Source: a virus. Taken from it: 55,157 bases of DNA. The stretch spans positions 1-55,157 of the IMG/VR virus record IMGVR_UViG_3300030331_000318; one strand, 5' to 3'. The notes below the pieces were generated by a model. The model did not search any database and was not told the origin of the DNA. It saw only the letters and a program-made list of their open reading frames with translations. A program made the position numbers and the translations under genes. This document shows positions 6,647 to 16,312 of the stretch, in pieces (position 1 is the stretch's first letter; the number at the start of each line of letters is the position of its first letter).

Positions 6647-8143
6647 ATGAAACAGGTACTTAACAATTTACATAATCTTAGTTCTGAAGATAAAAGAGAG
6701 TTATTGTCTTTATTGGAAGAGTTAGAGAATGCAAAGTTAAGAGAGTCCTGTGAAAGCAAATTCCTTTCTTTTGTTAATGCTATCTGGGCTGCCTTTATTC
6801 ATGGTAAACATCATGAGATTATGGGTGAAGCTTTTGAAAGGGTAGCGAATGGTGAGCTAAAAAGATTAATTATCAACATGCCACCTAGACATACAAAGTC
6901 AGAGTTTGCTTCTTATATTTTACCTGCCTGGTTTTTAGGTAGGTATCCAGACAAAAAGATTATTCAAACTGCACACACTGCTGAGTTAGCTGTAGGCTTT
7001 GGTCGTAAGGTTAGAAACTTAGTTAATAGTTCAGACTTTAAGAATATATTTCCTAATGTTAGCTTGCAGGCTGATAGCAAAGCTGCTGGTCGTTGGAATA
7101 CCAACAAAGGTGGAGAATACTTTGCGATAGGTGTAGGCGGTGCAGTTACAGGTAAAGGTGCTGATCTTCTTATTATTGATGATCCACATTCAGAACAAGA
7201 AGGTGCTAGTTCCGATATAAATGTTTTTAACAAGACTTATGAATGGTATACATCAGGTCCAAGACAGCGTTTACAACCTAAAGGTTCTATCGTAGTGGTG
7301 ATGACAAGATGGCATGATAAAGACCTTACTGGTCAATTAGTTGATGCTAGCATTAAAAGAGGTGGTGCCGATCAGTGGGAAGTTATAGAGCTACCAGCTT
7401 TATTACCATCAGGTAATCCTTTATGGTCAGAGTTTTGGAAGTTAGAAGAACTTGAAGCTTTAAAAGCAGAGTTGCCTACTTCTAAATGGATGGCTCAATA
7501 TCAACAAGACCCTACTGCTGAAGAAGGAGCTATAGTTAAAAGAGAATGGTGGCGAACTTGGGAATACATAGAACCACCTGAATGTGAATTTGTTATTCAA
7601 TCTTGGGATACAGCTTTCTTAAAATCACAAAGAGCAGACTATTCTGCTTGTACTACTTGGGGTGTTTTTTACAGAGAAGATGAAGATAGCGGACAGTTAA
7701 CACCTCAGATTATTTTACTTGATGCACATAAAGCTAGACTAGAGTTTCCAGAACTGAAACAAAGAGCTATGGAATGTTATCAATCTTACAAACCAGATGC
7801 TTTTATTGTTGAGGGTAAAGCAGCAGGTATGCCATTGATATTTGAACTTAGAGCTATGGGTATCCCTGTGCAAGAGTACACACCTAGTAGAGGTAACGAT
7901 AAGATAGCAAGAGTTAATGCAGTTGCTGATTTATTTTCTTCTGGAGTTGTGTGGGCACCACAAACAAGATGGGCAGAAGAAGTTATAGAAGAGTTTGCTG
8001 CTTTTCCAAATTCAGAACATGATGATTTAGTTGATAGCAGCACGCAAGCTTTGTTAAGATTTAGACAAGGTGGATTCATTCCACTTAGTTCAGATGAAGA
8101 AGAAGAACCATTAGAACATAATAAAACTGCAAATTATTACTAG
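6647..8143 (+). CDS. terL: Large terminase subunit (ATPase/nuclease)
   Basis: A 498-residue DNA-packaging motor protein. The ATPase part shows a deviant Walker A MPPRHTKSE near residue 80 and Walker B DLLIIDDPHSEQEG near residue 170, with a coupling motif in VVVMTRWHDKDLTG. The C-terminal RNase H-like nuclease part starts at QSWDTAF and has further acidic residues (VEGKAAG, DDLVDS) expected in the metal site. I chose ATG at 6647; TTG at 6629 is in frame but neither has a clear ribosome site. It would dock on the portal to fill the capsid and cut concatemeric DNA. Confidence 0.95.
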   Translation: MKQVLNNLHNLSSEDKRELLSLLEELENAKLRESCESKFLSFVNAIWAAFIHGKHHEIMGEAFERVANGELKRLIINMPPRHTKSEFASYILPAWFLGRYPDKKIIQTAHTAELAVGFGRKVRNLVNSSDFKNIFPNVSLQADSKAAGRWNTNKGGEYFAIGVGGAVTGKGADLLIIDDPHSEQEGASSDINVFNKTYEWYTSGPRQRLQPKGSIVVVMTRWHDKDLTGQLVDASIKRGGADQWEVIELPALLPSGNPLWSEFWKLEELEALKAELPTSKWMAQYQQDPTAEEGAIVKREWWRTWEYIEPPECEFVIQSWDTAFLKSQRADYSACTTWGVFYREDEDSGQLTPQIILLDAHKARLEFPELKQRAMECYQSYKPDAFIVEGKAAGMPLIFELRAMGIPVQEYTPSRGNDKIARVNAVADLFSSGVVWAPQTRWAEEVIEEFAAFPNSEHDDLVDSSTQALLRFRQGGFIPLSSDEEEEPLEHNKTANYY

Positions 8144-8152
8144 GAGATTTAA

Positions 8153-10642
8153 TTGGCAATTGAAAGAACACCAGCTACACCAGTAGAAGGTTTAATAGAA
8201 CAAGAACCTCAAGGTGAGGATTTAGATATCACAATAGAAAATCCAGATTCAGTTTCCATTGAAACTGATGATGGAGGCATGATTATAGATTTTGATCCAC
8301 AAGAAGAAAAACCAGAAGCAGACTTTGATAGCAACCTAGTAGATTTTATAGATGAAAATGATTTAGAGAGAATAGGCTCTGAACTTGTTGCAGCCTACAA
8401 TATGGATAAAGATTCTAGAAAAGATTGGGAAGATAGTTACACTAAAGGTTTAGATCAACTAGGACTAAAGATAGAAGAAAGAACACAACCTTGGAATGGA
8501 GCCTGTGGAGTATTTCATCCAATGTTATCTGAAGCGGTAATAAGGTTTCAATCACAGGCAATAGCAGAAATATTTCCAGCATCAGGACCAGTTAAAACAA
8601 AGATTGTTGGCAAAGTAACTAGCGAAAAAGAAAAACAAGCAGACAGAGTAGAAGATTACATGAATTATCTTTTAACTCATGAGATGTCTGAATATAGAAC
8701 AGAGACAGAAAAACTTTTATTTTCTTTACCTTTAGCAGGTTCAGCTTTTAGAAAAGTTTATTATGATCCTAGTCTAGGCAGACCAAGCGGTATATTCGTT
8801 CCATCTGAAGATGTAGTTGTTAACTATGGTGCTAGTGATTTAGAAACTTGTGAAAGAGCAACTCATGTAATGCGTAAATCTTTTAATGATATAAGAAAGA
8901 TGCAAGTCAGTGGGTTCTACAGAGATATAGAATTGCCTGATGCTCCTAATTCTTATTCAGATATAACAGAAAAATATAATGAGCTTACTGGCGAACATGA
9001 TAGAGATATATATGATCAGCGTCATATTCTTTTAGAAATGCAAGTTAATTTAGATTTACCTGGATTTGAAGATATGAAAGATGGTGAGCCTACAGGTATT
9101 CAACTACCATATGTTGTAACTTTAGATTTTCCAAGTGGAACTATTTTAAGTATTAGAAGAAATTATTATGAAGATGATGACAATAAAAGAAGAAGATCAC
9201 ATTTCGTACATTATCAATATTTACCAGGTTTAGGTTTTTATGGTTTTGGTTTAATCCATATGATAGGTGGTTTAGCAAAATCAGCTACAAGTTTATTAAG
9301 ACAATTGGTAGATGCAGGTACATTATCTAATTTACCAGGCGGGTTAAAAGCTAGAGGTCTTAGGATCAAAGGTGATGATACTCCTATAATGCCTGGTGAG
9401 TTTAGAGATGTGGATGTTCCAGGTGGTGCTATTAGAGATAATATAACCTTTTTACCCTATAAAGAACCTTCCCCAACTCTTTATCAGCTATTGCAAAACA
9501 TAGTGGAAGAGGGAAGAAGGTTTGCTAGTATTTCTGACATGAAGGTAAGTGATATGAATAGTCAGGCACCAGTTGGAACTACCTTAGCATTATTAGAAAG
9601 AAATATGAAAGTCATGAGTGCAGTACAAGCTAGACTGCATGCTTCTATGAAAAAAGAATTTGATATTTTAGTAAACATAATATCTGATTTTGGAGAGCCC
9701 AGCTATCCATATGATACAGGTGAAGAAGAAGAAATTAAATCATCTGACTTTGATAAACGTATTGATGTTTTGCCAGTATCTGATCCAAATGCAGCTACTA
9801 TGGCACAAAGAATCATGCAGTATCAAGCTGCTATGCAATTAGCACAAACTGCACCTGAAATGTATGATATGAAAGAACTACATAGACAGATGCTTGATGT
9901 TCTTGGTATACAAGATGTTAATGATGTTATACCTGAAGAAGCTGATATTAATCCTGTTGATCCAGTGACCGCAGTGCAAAACTTAATTAATAATAAACCA
10001 GTCAAAGCATTTGATTTCCAAGATCATGATGCACATATTCAAACAGTGGCTGCTGCTCAAGATAACCCAGAGATACAACAACTTCTAGGTCAAAGTCCAA
10101 ATGCTCCAGCTATATTAGCTTCAGCATCTTCTTATATTAATGATCATTTAACTATGAAGTTTAGAAAACAAGTAGAAGAAGAAATGGGTATAGCTTTACC
10201 ACCAGTAGGTGAACCTATTCCTGCAGATGTTGAAAAGAGAATATCTGATCTTGTTGCTGAAGCAGCTAGCAGAGTAACACAAAAAGCTATGCAGGAAGCA
10301 GAAGATAAAAGAATAGCAGCAGAACAACAAGACCCTCTAATACAGATGAAAGAAAGAGAGGTTGCTGCAAGAGAAGCTGAAGTACAAAGAAAAGCTATGG
10401 GTGATCAAGCAAGATTGCAGTTAGCAGCTCAGAAACAACAGGTTGATCAAAGTATTAAAGTTGCAGAGCTACAACTAGAAAAAGAAAAAGTAGAATCAGA
10501 AACACAAATAGAAGGTACTAAAATCGGTGCTAAGATTGCAAGTGACTTGCTAGAAAATGATAAAGTTAGCAAAAAGCAAGCAGTAGAGGACTTCAAAACT
10601 GGTATTGACATTGCTAAAGATATAGTTAAAGATAGCAATTAG
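8153..10642 (+). CDS. Portal protein (P22-like, long C-terminal barrel)
   Basis: An 829-residue protein in the portal position directly after TerL. It starts at TTG with AGGAG seven nt upstream. The core (about residues 60-560) resembles P22-type podovirus portals, including an opening motif QPWNGACGVFHPMLSEAV. The last 150 residues are a long, Gln/Glu/Lys/Ala-rich helix, matching the barrel that projects into the capsid in P22-like portals. Portals form dodecamers at one capsid vertex, through which DNA is packaged and ejected. An Asp/Glu-rich N-terminus precedes the fold. Confidence 0.9.
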   Translation: MAIERTPATPVEGLIEQEPQGEDLDITIENPDSVSIETDDGGMIIDFDPQEEKPEADFDSNLVDFIDENDLERIGSELVAAYNMDKDSRKDWEDSYTKGLDQLGLKIEERTQPWNGACGVFHPMLSEAVIRFQSQAIAEIFPASGPVKTKIVGKVTSEKEKQADRVEDYMNYLLTHEMSEYRTETEKLLFSLPLAGSAFRKVYYDPSLGRPSGIFVPSEDVVVNYGASDLETCERATHVMRKSFNDIRKMQVSGFYRDIELPDAPNSYSDITEKYNELTGEHDRDIYDQRHILLEMQVNLDLPGFEDMKDGEPTGIQLPYVVTLDFPSGTILSIRRNYYEDDDNKRRRSHFVHYQYLPGLGFYGFGLIHMIGGLAKSATSLLRQLVDAGTLSNLPGGLKARGLRIKGDDTPIMPGEFRDVDVPGGAIRDNITFLPYKEPSPTLYQLLQNIVEEGRRFASISDMKVSDMNSQAPVGTTLALLERNMKVMSAVQARLHASMKKEFDILVNIISDFGEPSYPYDTGEEEEIKSSDFDKRIDVLPVSDPNAATMAQRIMQYQAAMQLAQTAPEMYDMKELHRQMLDVLGIQDVNDVIPEEADINPVDPVTAVQNLINNKPVKAFDFQDHDAHIQTVAAAQDNPEIQQLLGQSPNAPAILASASSYINDHLTMKFRKQVEEEMGIALPPVGEPIPADVEKRISDLVAEAASRVTQKAMQEAEDKRIAAEQQDPLIQMKEREVAAREAEVQRKAMGDQARLQLAAQKQQVDQSIKVAELQLEKEKVESETQIEGTKIGAKIASDLLENDKVSKKQAVEDFKTGIDIAKDIVKDSN

Positions 10643-10643
10643 T

Positions 10644-10847
10644 ATGTTAACTGATATTAAAGAGCAATCACTTTCTGAGTGGTTGAAAGTTAGAATCAGA
10701 GACATCATGAATGAACACGCAGATCATATTGCTACAGGTAATGTAAAAGATTTTTCTGAGTATAAGAAACTGTGTGGAATAGTAGAGGGTTTAGCCCTTG
10801 CAGAACGTGAGATGTTGGACTGGATAGAACAACATACTCAAGAATAG
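10644..10847 (+). CDS. Small conserved-type hypothetical between portal and co-chaperonin
   Basis: A 67-residue, mainly helical protein starting MLTDIKEQSLSEWL, one base after the portal stop codon. A small protein in this place is common in marine podovirus head blocks, but I know no assigned function. It may be a head-assembly accessory factor, inferred only from position. Confidence 0.65.
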   Translation: MLTDIKEQSLSEWLKVRIRDIMNEHADHIATGNVKDFSEYKKLCGIVEGLALAEREMLDWIEQHTQE

Positions 10848-10877
10848 GAACTCAACTCCTTTAAGTTGTGCAATATT

Positions 10878-11270
10878 ATGAGTGACATAAAAATAGAAAA
10901 AGAAGCAATAGATAAACCTAAAGTTGATGAAAAAACTAAAAGTCAACTTCCTGAACCTGCAGGATATCGTATTTTGATTGCAATGCCTGATGTAGATGAA
11001 AAAACAGAAGGCGGTATTGTTAAAGCATCAAGCACTATTAGAGATGAAGAAGTTAGTAACATATGTGGATATGTTTTAAAACTTGGTCCAGATGCTTATG
11101 CTGATCAAGGTAGATTTCCAAATGGACCTTACTGTAAAAAAGGTGATTGGGTTGTATTTAGAGCTTATTCAGGCACTCGTCTTAAAATTTATGGGAAAGA
11201 GTTTCGATTGATTAATGATGATACTGTAGAAGCAGTAGTAGAGGACCCAACAGGAGTAGTGAGAGCATGA
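10878..11270 (+). CDS. GroES-like co-chaperonin (Cpn10)
   Basis: A 130-residue protein with a Cpn10-type beta fold: GYRILIAMPDVDEKTEGGIV at the start of the domain, a mobile-loop-like stretch KASSTIRDEEVSNICGYVLK, and the closing strands GDWVVFRAYSGTRL and LINDDTVEAVVEDP. GroES analogues in phages (T4 gp31 and relatives) cap the host GroEL chamber to fold the major capsid protein. Placement among head genes fits this. Start at ATG 10878 rather than upstream TTG at 10866. It overlaps the scaffold gene by 4 nt. Confidence 0.85.
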   Translation: MSDIKIEKEAIDKPKVDEKTKSQLPEPAGYRILIAMPDVDEKTEGGIVKASSTIRDEEVSNICGYVLKLGPDAYADQGRFPNGPYCKKGDWVVFRAYSGTRLKIYGKEFRLINDDTVEAVVEDPTGVVRA

Positions 11271-12304
11271 GTGAGCAATCTATAGAAACTTCAATTCAAA
11301 CTGAATTTAAAGCTGATGATGATGGAAAACTATCACCACAGACAAGTGAAGATAAATTTTTTGGTGTTAAGACTGAAATTAAAAAAGAAGACTCATCTGA
11401 TTTAGAGGTAGAGGTAGTAGACGATACCCCTGAAGAAGACAGAAGACCACCTAAACAAGAAGTTGAAAATGACACAGTTGATGATGATACTGTTGATCAA
11501 GAGATTTCTGATTTAAGTGAAAGAGCTGGTAAACGTATTAGTAAAATAAAATACGAGTATCATGAAGAACGTAGAGCCAAAGAAGCTGCTGAAAGAGAAA
11601 AAGCAGAGGCAATTAAAAACACACAAACATTACTACAAGAAAATCAAAGATTACAAAAGTTAGTACAAGAAGGCGGTAAAGTTGTAAATCAACAAGCCTT
11701 ATATAATGCACAATATGCAAAATTAAATGCACAAGCTTTATATAAAAAAGCATACGATGAAGGTGATGCAGATGCTATGGCAACAGCTCAAGCAGAATTA
11801 ACAAAAGCAACACTAGCAGAACAACAGGCTCCAGGCTATGCAGAAGCTATGCAAAGACAAGTAGCAGCAAGTCAACCAGTTGTGCAACAAACACAAGCTG
11901 ATCCTGATATGCAAGCATGGGCAAGTAAAAATCCTTGGTTTATGGGAACAGAACCTGTGCATAAAGAGATGACATCTTTTGCTATGTATTTAGATCAAAA
12001 GTTGCAAGCAGGTGGAATTAATCCTGCAACACAAGCAACAGAGTATTATGGTGAAATAGATAAAGCCATGAGACTACAATTTCCAAGTTTTTTTGGAGTA
12101 CCTCAAGTAGAAGCGGAAGCTCAAATTGAAGTACAAGAAGAAGAGAAACGACAACCCTCTAATGTTGTCGCACCTGTATCGAGGTCAACTGGTGCTGAAA
12201 AAAATCCTCGCAATGTACGTTTAACTCGGACTCAAGTTAAGTTAGCACGTCAACTTGGTATAAGTCCGCAGCAATACGCAAAACAATTATTAAAGGAATC
12301 ATAA
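11267..12304 (+). CDS. Capsid scaffolding protein (putative)
   Basis: A 345-residue protein with an acidic, disordered N-terminus, a long coiled coil (about residues 85-200, rich in Ala/Glu/Gln/Lys) and a basic C-terminus (TRTQVKLARQLGISPQQYAK). This is the usual build of scaffolding proteins, whose basic C-terminal helix binds coat protein. It lies between portal and coat genes as expected and begins within the end of the co-chaperonin gene (ATGA overlap). Confidence 0.75.
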   Translation: MSEQSIETSIQTEFKADDDGKLSPQTSEDKFFGVKTEIKKEDSSDLEVEVVDDTPEEDRRPPKQEVENDTVDDDTVDQEISDLSERAGKRISKIKYEYHEERRAKEAAEREKAEAIKNTQTLLQENQRLQKLVQEGGKVVNQQALYNAQYAKLNAQALYKKAYDEGDADAMATAQAELTKATLAEQQAPGYAEAMQRQVAASQPVVQQTQADPDMQAWASKNPWFMGTEPVHKEMTSFAMYLDQKLQAGGINPATQATEYYGEIDKAMRLQFPSFFGVPQVEAEAQIEVQEEEKRQPSNVVAPVSRSTGAEKNPRNVRLTRTQVKLARQLGISPQQYAKQLLKES

Positions 12305-12828
12305 TGAACGATAATATTGACAAAACTGTAAATGAAATTCAAGAACCAGAGGTTCAAGAATCTTCAGATCATGTGCGTAGCCCTAGGGCTAAAGAAGACC
12401 GAGAGGTTCAACAGCGAGTAGAAAGCTGGGAAAACCCTTCCAATTTACCAAACCCTGATCCTCAACCTGGCTGGGTATTCAGATATATTAGGACTGCTAC
12501 GTTAGGCAATCCTGATAATCCTAATGTTTCTAAGAAATTTAGGGAAGGCTGGATTCCTTGCAAAGCAGAAGATCATCCTGAATTGCATATACATATGATG
12601 GATTATAAATCTGAATGGGCTGAGAAAGGTAATATAGAAATTGGTGGGCAATTGTTATGTAAGATGCCAAAAGACAAGGCGGAAGCTAGAGATAAACATT
12701 TTCAAAGTTTAGCTCAAAATCAAATGTCATCTGTAGATAACGTATATTTTAAGGATCAAGATTCTAGAATGGCTACCAAGCAAGTGTTTGAGAGAAAATC
12801 AAAAACAACTTTTGGGAGAGATTCTTAG
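12304..12828 (+). CDS. Head-region hypothetical protein
   Basis: A 174-residue protein without a domain I recognise. The N-terminus is charged; the middle (GWVFRYIRTATLGNPDNPN, FREGWIPCKAEDHPEL) looks like a conserved globular region, and the C-terminus is basic. It overlaps the scaffold stop codon by one base and lies before the decoration and coat genes, so a role in head assembly is likely but unproven. Confidence 0.65.
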   Translation: MNDNIDKTVNEIQEPEVQESSDHVRSPRAKEDREVQQRVESWENPSNLPNPDPQPGWVFRYIRTATLGNPDNPNVSKKFREGWIPCKAEDHPELHIHMMDYKSEWAEKGNIEIGGQLLCKMPKDKAEARDKHFQSLAQNQMSSVDNVYFKDQDSRMATKQVFERKSKTTFGRDS

Positions 12829-12867
12829 TCTTGTTAGATTAATAATTTTTTTTGAAAGGAGGAAGCT

Positions 12868-13455
12868 ATGGCTTCATCAGCGGCTCCGATGGGAGCAAGA
12901 CCTGTTGGTTCGTTAGTTTCATGTGCTTACAATGCAAAAATTAGCCATTATAAAATTAAAAATAATTTTGGCACAGCCATATTTTATGGAGATTTTGTAA
13001 AGTGGGCGGATGATAATCCGAATACAACAATACAAAAAGATACAGGTACTACATCATTGACACCAATAGGAGTATTCCTTGGATGTTCATATACTGATCC
13101 AGTAACTGGTCAATTTACGAATAATAATCAATATCCTGCTTCAACAGCAGCAGACGATATTATTGCTTATGTGGCATCTGATCCATTCTTAGTAATGCAG
13201 ATGCAATCAGACGAAGCTTTAGATCAAGATGATTTAGGGAAAAATGTAGGAGTTGTGCAAACAGCAGGTTCTACAAAGTTTGGAGTTAGTAAAAATGCAA
13301 TAGATGGTAGTACAGCTAATACTACAAATACTTTACCACTAAAGATTATCGACTTTGTTGATGGTCCTGATAGTGCTATTGGTGATGCAAAAACTGACGT
13401 ATTAGTTATGTTCAATGTAGGACATCAATTACTTAACACAACAGGAATAGGTTAA
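12868..13455 (+). CDS. Putative capsid decoration or accessory head protein
   Basis: A 195-residue Ser/Thr/Gly-rich beta-type protein directly before the major capsid gene, with a strong AAAGGAGG ribosome site, which suggests high expression. Stretches such as GVFLGCSYTDPVTGQF and ILAYVASDPFLVMQMQ-like strands fit phage decoration or capsid-associated proteins seen in marine podoviruses. The role is inferred from position, expression signal and composition. Confidence 0.65.
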   Translation: MASSAAPMGARPVGSLVSCAYNAKISHYKIKNNFGTAIFYGDFVKWADDNPNTTIQKDTGTTSLTPIGVFLGCSYTDPVTGQFTNNNQYPASTAADDIIAYVASDPFLVMQMQSDEALDQDDLGKNVGVVQTAGSTKFGVSKNAIDGSTANTTNTLPLKIIDFVDGPDSAIGDAKTDVLVMFNVGHQLLNTTGIG

Positions 13456-13467
13456 TAGGAGAATATT

Positions 13468-14409
13468 ATGGCAGCTATATCAAGAGCTAACGAATTAAAA
13501 CAACTCCTACCAGGCTTAAATGCACTGTTTGGAGAAGAGTACAACAACTATGAGAACGAGCATGAACAAATTTATGTAAGTGAAAACTCTGAGAGATCAT
13601 TTGAAGAGGAACTAAAACTTTCAGGATTTGCTGCAGCTCCAGTAAAAGATGAAGGTGCTGCAATATCTTATGATGTCGCACAAGAATCTTTTGTAGCTCG
13701 TTATACACACGAAACTATCGCTTTAGGTTTCTCAGTAACTGAGGAAGCAATGGAAGATAATCTTTATGTAAGTTTATCAGCTAGATATACAAAAGCTTTA
13801 GCTAGAGCAATGGCTTATACAAAACAAGTAAAAGCTGCTGCATTGTTGAATAACGGATTTACTAGCTCATTTCAATCTGGTGATGGGGTTAACCTATTTA
13901 CAGCAGAAGGAGATGGAGTTACTGGCGGTGATGGTCACCCATTAGTAAATGGTGGCAAGAACTCTAATAGACCAGTCGTAGGAGCAGATTTGAATGAAAC
14001 TTCACTAGAAGATAATATTATTCAAATAAGCAAATGGACTGATGAAAGAGGTCTTAAAATTGCAGCTAGACCAAGAAAGCTTATAGTTCCAACTGATTTA
14101 CAGTTTGTAGCTACTCGTATTCTTGAGAGTGAATATAGGACTGGTAGTGCTGACAATGATCTTAATGCTATTAAGAGCAATGGTGTTATACCTGAAGGAT
14201 TTGCAGTTAATCATTATTTAACTGATACAAATGCTTACTTTATAACAACAGATGTTCCAGATGGTATGAAACATTTTGTCAGAAGTCCTATGGTAACAAG
14301 CATGGACGGAGACTTTGACACTGGTAATGTTAGATACAAAGCTAGAGAAAGATATTCATTTGGAGTATCTGATCCACTAGGTATCTTTGGTTCACCAGGA
14401 TCAAGTTAA
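13468..14409 (+). CDS. Major capsid protein (HK97-fold type)
   Basis: A 313-residue protein, the expected size for an HK97-fold coat without a large insertion. It follows scaffold and decoration genes. Features fitting a coat protein: an N-terminal helical arm, a region ALGFSVTEEAMEDNLY followed by a long helix (RYTKALARAMAYTKQVKAA), a Gly-rich loop near residues 135-175, and a C-terminal RERYSFGVSDPLGIFGSPG. It lies just before a strong terminator, which would leave abundant coat mRNA. Closest known sort appears to be the coat of uncultured marine podoviruses; gpT-like coats are an alternative comparison. Confidence 0.85.
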   Translation: MAAISRANELKQLLPGLNALFGEEYNNYENEHEQIYVSENSERSFEEELKLSGFAAAPVKDEGAAISYDVAQESFVARYTHETIALGFSVTEEAMEDNLYVSLSARYTKALARAMAYTKQVKAAALLNNGFTSSFQSGDGVNLFTAEGDGVTGGDGHPLVNGGKNSNRPVVGADLNETSLEDNIIQISKWTDERGLKIAARPRKLIVPTDLQFVATRILESEYRTGSADNDLNAIKSNGVIPEGFAVNHYLTDTNAYFITTDVPDGMKHFVRSPMVTSMDGDFDTGNVRYKARERYSFGVSDPLGIFGSPGSS

Positions 14410-14417
14410 TATTTATA

Positions 14418-14446
14418 GGGGAGCTTAGGCTCCCCTACTTTTTTAT
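14418..14446 (+). terminator. Intrinsic terminator after the major capsid gene
   Basis: GGGGAGC and GCTCCCC pair over a 4-nt loop (14418-14435), followed by TACTTTTTTAT. It stands 9 nt after the coat stop codon, giving a defined 3' end to head-gene transcripts. Confidence 0.85.
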
Positions 14447-14523
14447 CTAGGGTAATTTAATTTTTCTATCAACTGACCTAGCAGACAAGCCAAGATGATA
14501 GATTATTTCCGATAGGAGGAAAC

Positions 14524-15048
14524 ATGGCAAACACATCTTTTAACGGACCAGTAAGGTCTGAGAATGGCTTCAAAGTCATTTCTAAAAATTCAAGCACAGG
14601 AGCAATAACTGAATCATTTACATTAGATGGTTCTGGTGTACAAGTAGCACCTGTAGCTTTGGCTGATACTACAGCTATATCATTAACTGCAGCTACACAT
14701 GGTGGCAGAGTAGCAGTTGTGCCAGCATTATCAGCTAACTTAACATTAACTTTACCTTCACCTTCAGAGGGAGTTTATTTTAAACTTATTTATGGTGGTG
14801 CAGCAGAAGAAACAGAAAATTTAATTATTAGCACAGGCTCTAATACTAATTTTTATATTGGTGGTATTGTGCATTTAGACTCAAATGCAGATAATGTTTC
14901 TGTATATTCTGATGGTAATTCTAATTCTATATTAACTTTAACTGATTTTGGTTTATTTGAAATCAACATATTAGCGAAAGATTCAACTAACTGGTATATC
15001 TGGGGTAACCAAGAAGGTGCAGATGCTCCAGCATTTAGTGACGCATAG
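14524..15048 (+). CDS. Virion structural protein (beta-rich, fibre/decoration-like)
   Basis: A 174-residue Thr/Ser/Ala-rich protein with short beta repeats (ATHGGRVAVVPALSANLTL, GVYFKLIYGG) typical of phage head-fibre or decoration proteins. GGAGGA precedes the start. It is the first gene after the capsid terminator, so it must use readthrough or its own promoter. No exact family is recognised. Confidence 0.65.
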   Translation: MANTSFNGPVRSENGFKVISKNSSTGAITESFTLDGSGVQVAPVALADTTAISLTAATHGGRVAVVPALSANLTLTLPSPSEGVYFKLIYGGAAEETENLIISTGSNTNFYIGGIVHLDSNADNVSVYSDGNSNSILTLTDFGLFEINILAKDSTNWYIWGNQEGADAPAFSDA

Positions 15049-15057
15049 GAGTAAATT

Positions 15058-15465
15058 ATGGCTGATGCAGTAACATCACAAATCATTCAAGATGGCGAAA
15101 GAAATGTAGTAATGAAATTTACTAATGTCAGCGATGGCACAGGCGAATCTGCAGTTGCTAAGGTGGATGTTTCTGCTTTATCAGCTAACAAAGCAGGCAC
15201 AGCTTGCTCTGAAGTTAGAGTAATGCGAGTCAGTCATGCTGTTGTAGGTATGTCTGTTCAATTATTTTTTAATGCAACAAGTAATGTTTTATTAATGGAA
15301 CTTGCTGAGAGTAGTAATGGACATATGGATTTCAAAGACTTTGGTGGCATCCCAAATAATGCAGGTAGTGGAAAAAATGGAGATATTCTTTTTACTACTA
15401 AAGGACATAGTTCTGGTGATACTTATTCAATAGTTTTAGAAATGGTAAAAGTTTACTCAGATTAA
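15058..15465 (+). CDS. Putative virion structural protein
   Basis: A 135-residue beta-type protein starting MADAVTSQIIQDGERNVVMK. Marine phage genomes often carry a similar small protein in the head-tail region. A TAGGAGT site precedes its ATG, and a TAGGAG site follows its stop for the next gene. Likely a head or neck surface protein, judged by context. Confidence 0.6.
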   Translation: MADAVTSQIIQDGERNVVMKFTNVSDGTGESAVAKVDVSALSANKAGTACSEVRVMRVSHAVVGMSVQLFFNATSNVLLMELAESSNGHMDFKDFGGIPNNAGSGKNGDILFTTKGHSSGDTYSIVLEMVKVYSD

Positions 15466-15476
15466 TAGGAGAAATT

Positions 15477-15770
15477 ATGGAATACATTATTTCAGAAAAT
15501 GGTAATTTTCCACCTGAATATTTTGTTTTACAAAAAAATCAAGATGGTATTTATATACCTGTATTTGGACCTGATCCTGATTTAGCTGATGCTGAACGCA
15601 AACATGCTGAATTATCTGGCTCTACTAAAAGAGCTAGAAATAAATCAGGGCATTATAAAGCAGATGATCCATCTACACCTGATATTAATGAAGCTTATGT
15701 TTCAGGTAAAACACCAACTAAAAAGAAAGTTTCTGCTAAAAAAGCAGGAAGACCAAAAAAGAAAAAATAA
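15477..15770 (+). CDS. Small virion-region protein with Lys-rich tail
   Basis: A 97-residue protein: an N-terminal beta part (ENGNFPPEYFVLQKNQDG) and a C-terminal tail of Lys/Ala/Pro (TPTKKKVSAKKAGRPKKKK) resembling histone H1-type or AT-hook tails (GRPKKKK). The tail could bind DNA or RNA. Ribosome site TAGGAG. It overlaps the next start by one base. Confidence 0.6.
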   Translation: MEYIISENGNFPPEYFVLQKNQDGIYIPVFGPDPDLADAERKHAELSGSTKRARNKSGHYKADDPSTPDINEAYVSGKTPTKKKVSAKKAGRPKKKK

Positions 15771-16312
15771 TGTTAGATAAAGCTCTATTGAAGAAAGAAA
15801 TTCGTCAATGGAGTAGCGAAGTATTAGAAGTTCCTGATAAAAGTTTTAATAACTTGCCTGCTTGCCCTTTTGCAAAATTTTCTTGGAATAAAGATAGAGT
15901 AAGAGTTATGCAAGGAGAAGGAGGTTACTGGTACGATTTACTTAAAATAATACAAAATTTTGACGATAAATATGATGTTGTTGTTTATTGTGGTACTGAC
16001 TACGAAAAAATTACAGCAGATGAATTAGAGTTAAGAATTGATATTTTAAATGAAGAAGCAGTACAAAATGATTTATGGGTAATGGGATCACATCCTGATA
16101 CAGAAATAGATCATGCTGTATCACAAGAAAATTTTGAACCAATACTTGAAGAAGACTATTATCAAATCTTTGTACAAAGACTTGAAGTATTAATAAAAGC
16201 TTCAGATAGTATTAAGAAAAAAGGTTATTATAAAAAATATAAAAGTGATGACTTTAAACAGCTTATCCAAAGGAGGAAAGAAAAATGGCTGGAACAAAAA
16301 AATCTAAAGTAA
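15770..16312 (+). CDS. Hypothetical protein
   Basis: A 180-residue protein. A motif LPACPFAKFSWNKDRVRV near residue 28 and a later VVVYCGTDYEKIT strand suggest a conserved globular domain, but I do not recognise the family. The end is basic and overlaps the next gene by 28 nt. It lies among virion genes; whether it is packaged is unknown. Confidence 0.6.
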   Translation: MLDKALLKKEIRQWSSEVLEVPDKSFNNLPACPFAKFSWNKDRVRVMQGEGGYWYDLLKIIQNFDDKYDVVVYCGTDYEKITADELELRIDILNEEAVQNDLWVMGSHPDTEIDHAVSQENFEPILEEDYYQIFVQRLEVLIKASDSIKKKGYYKKYKSDDFKQLIQRRKEKWLEQKNLK

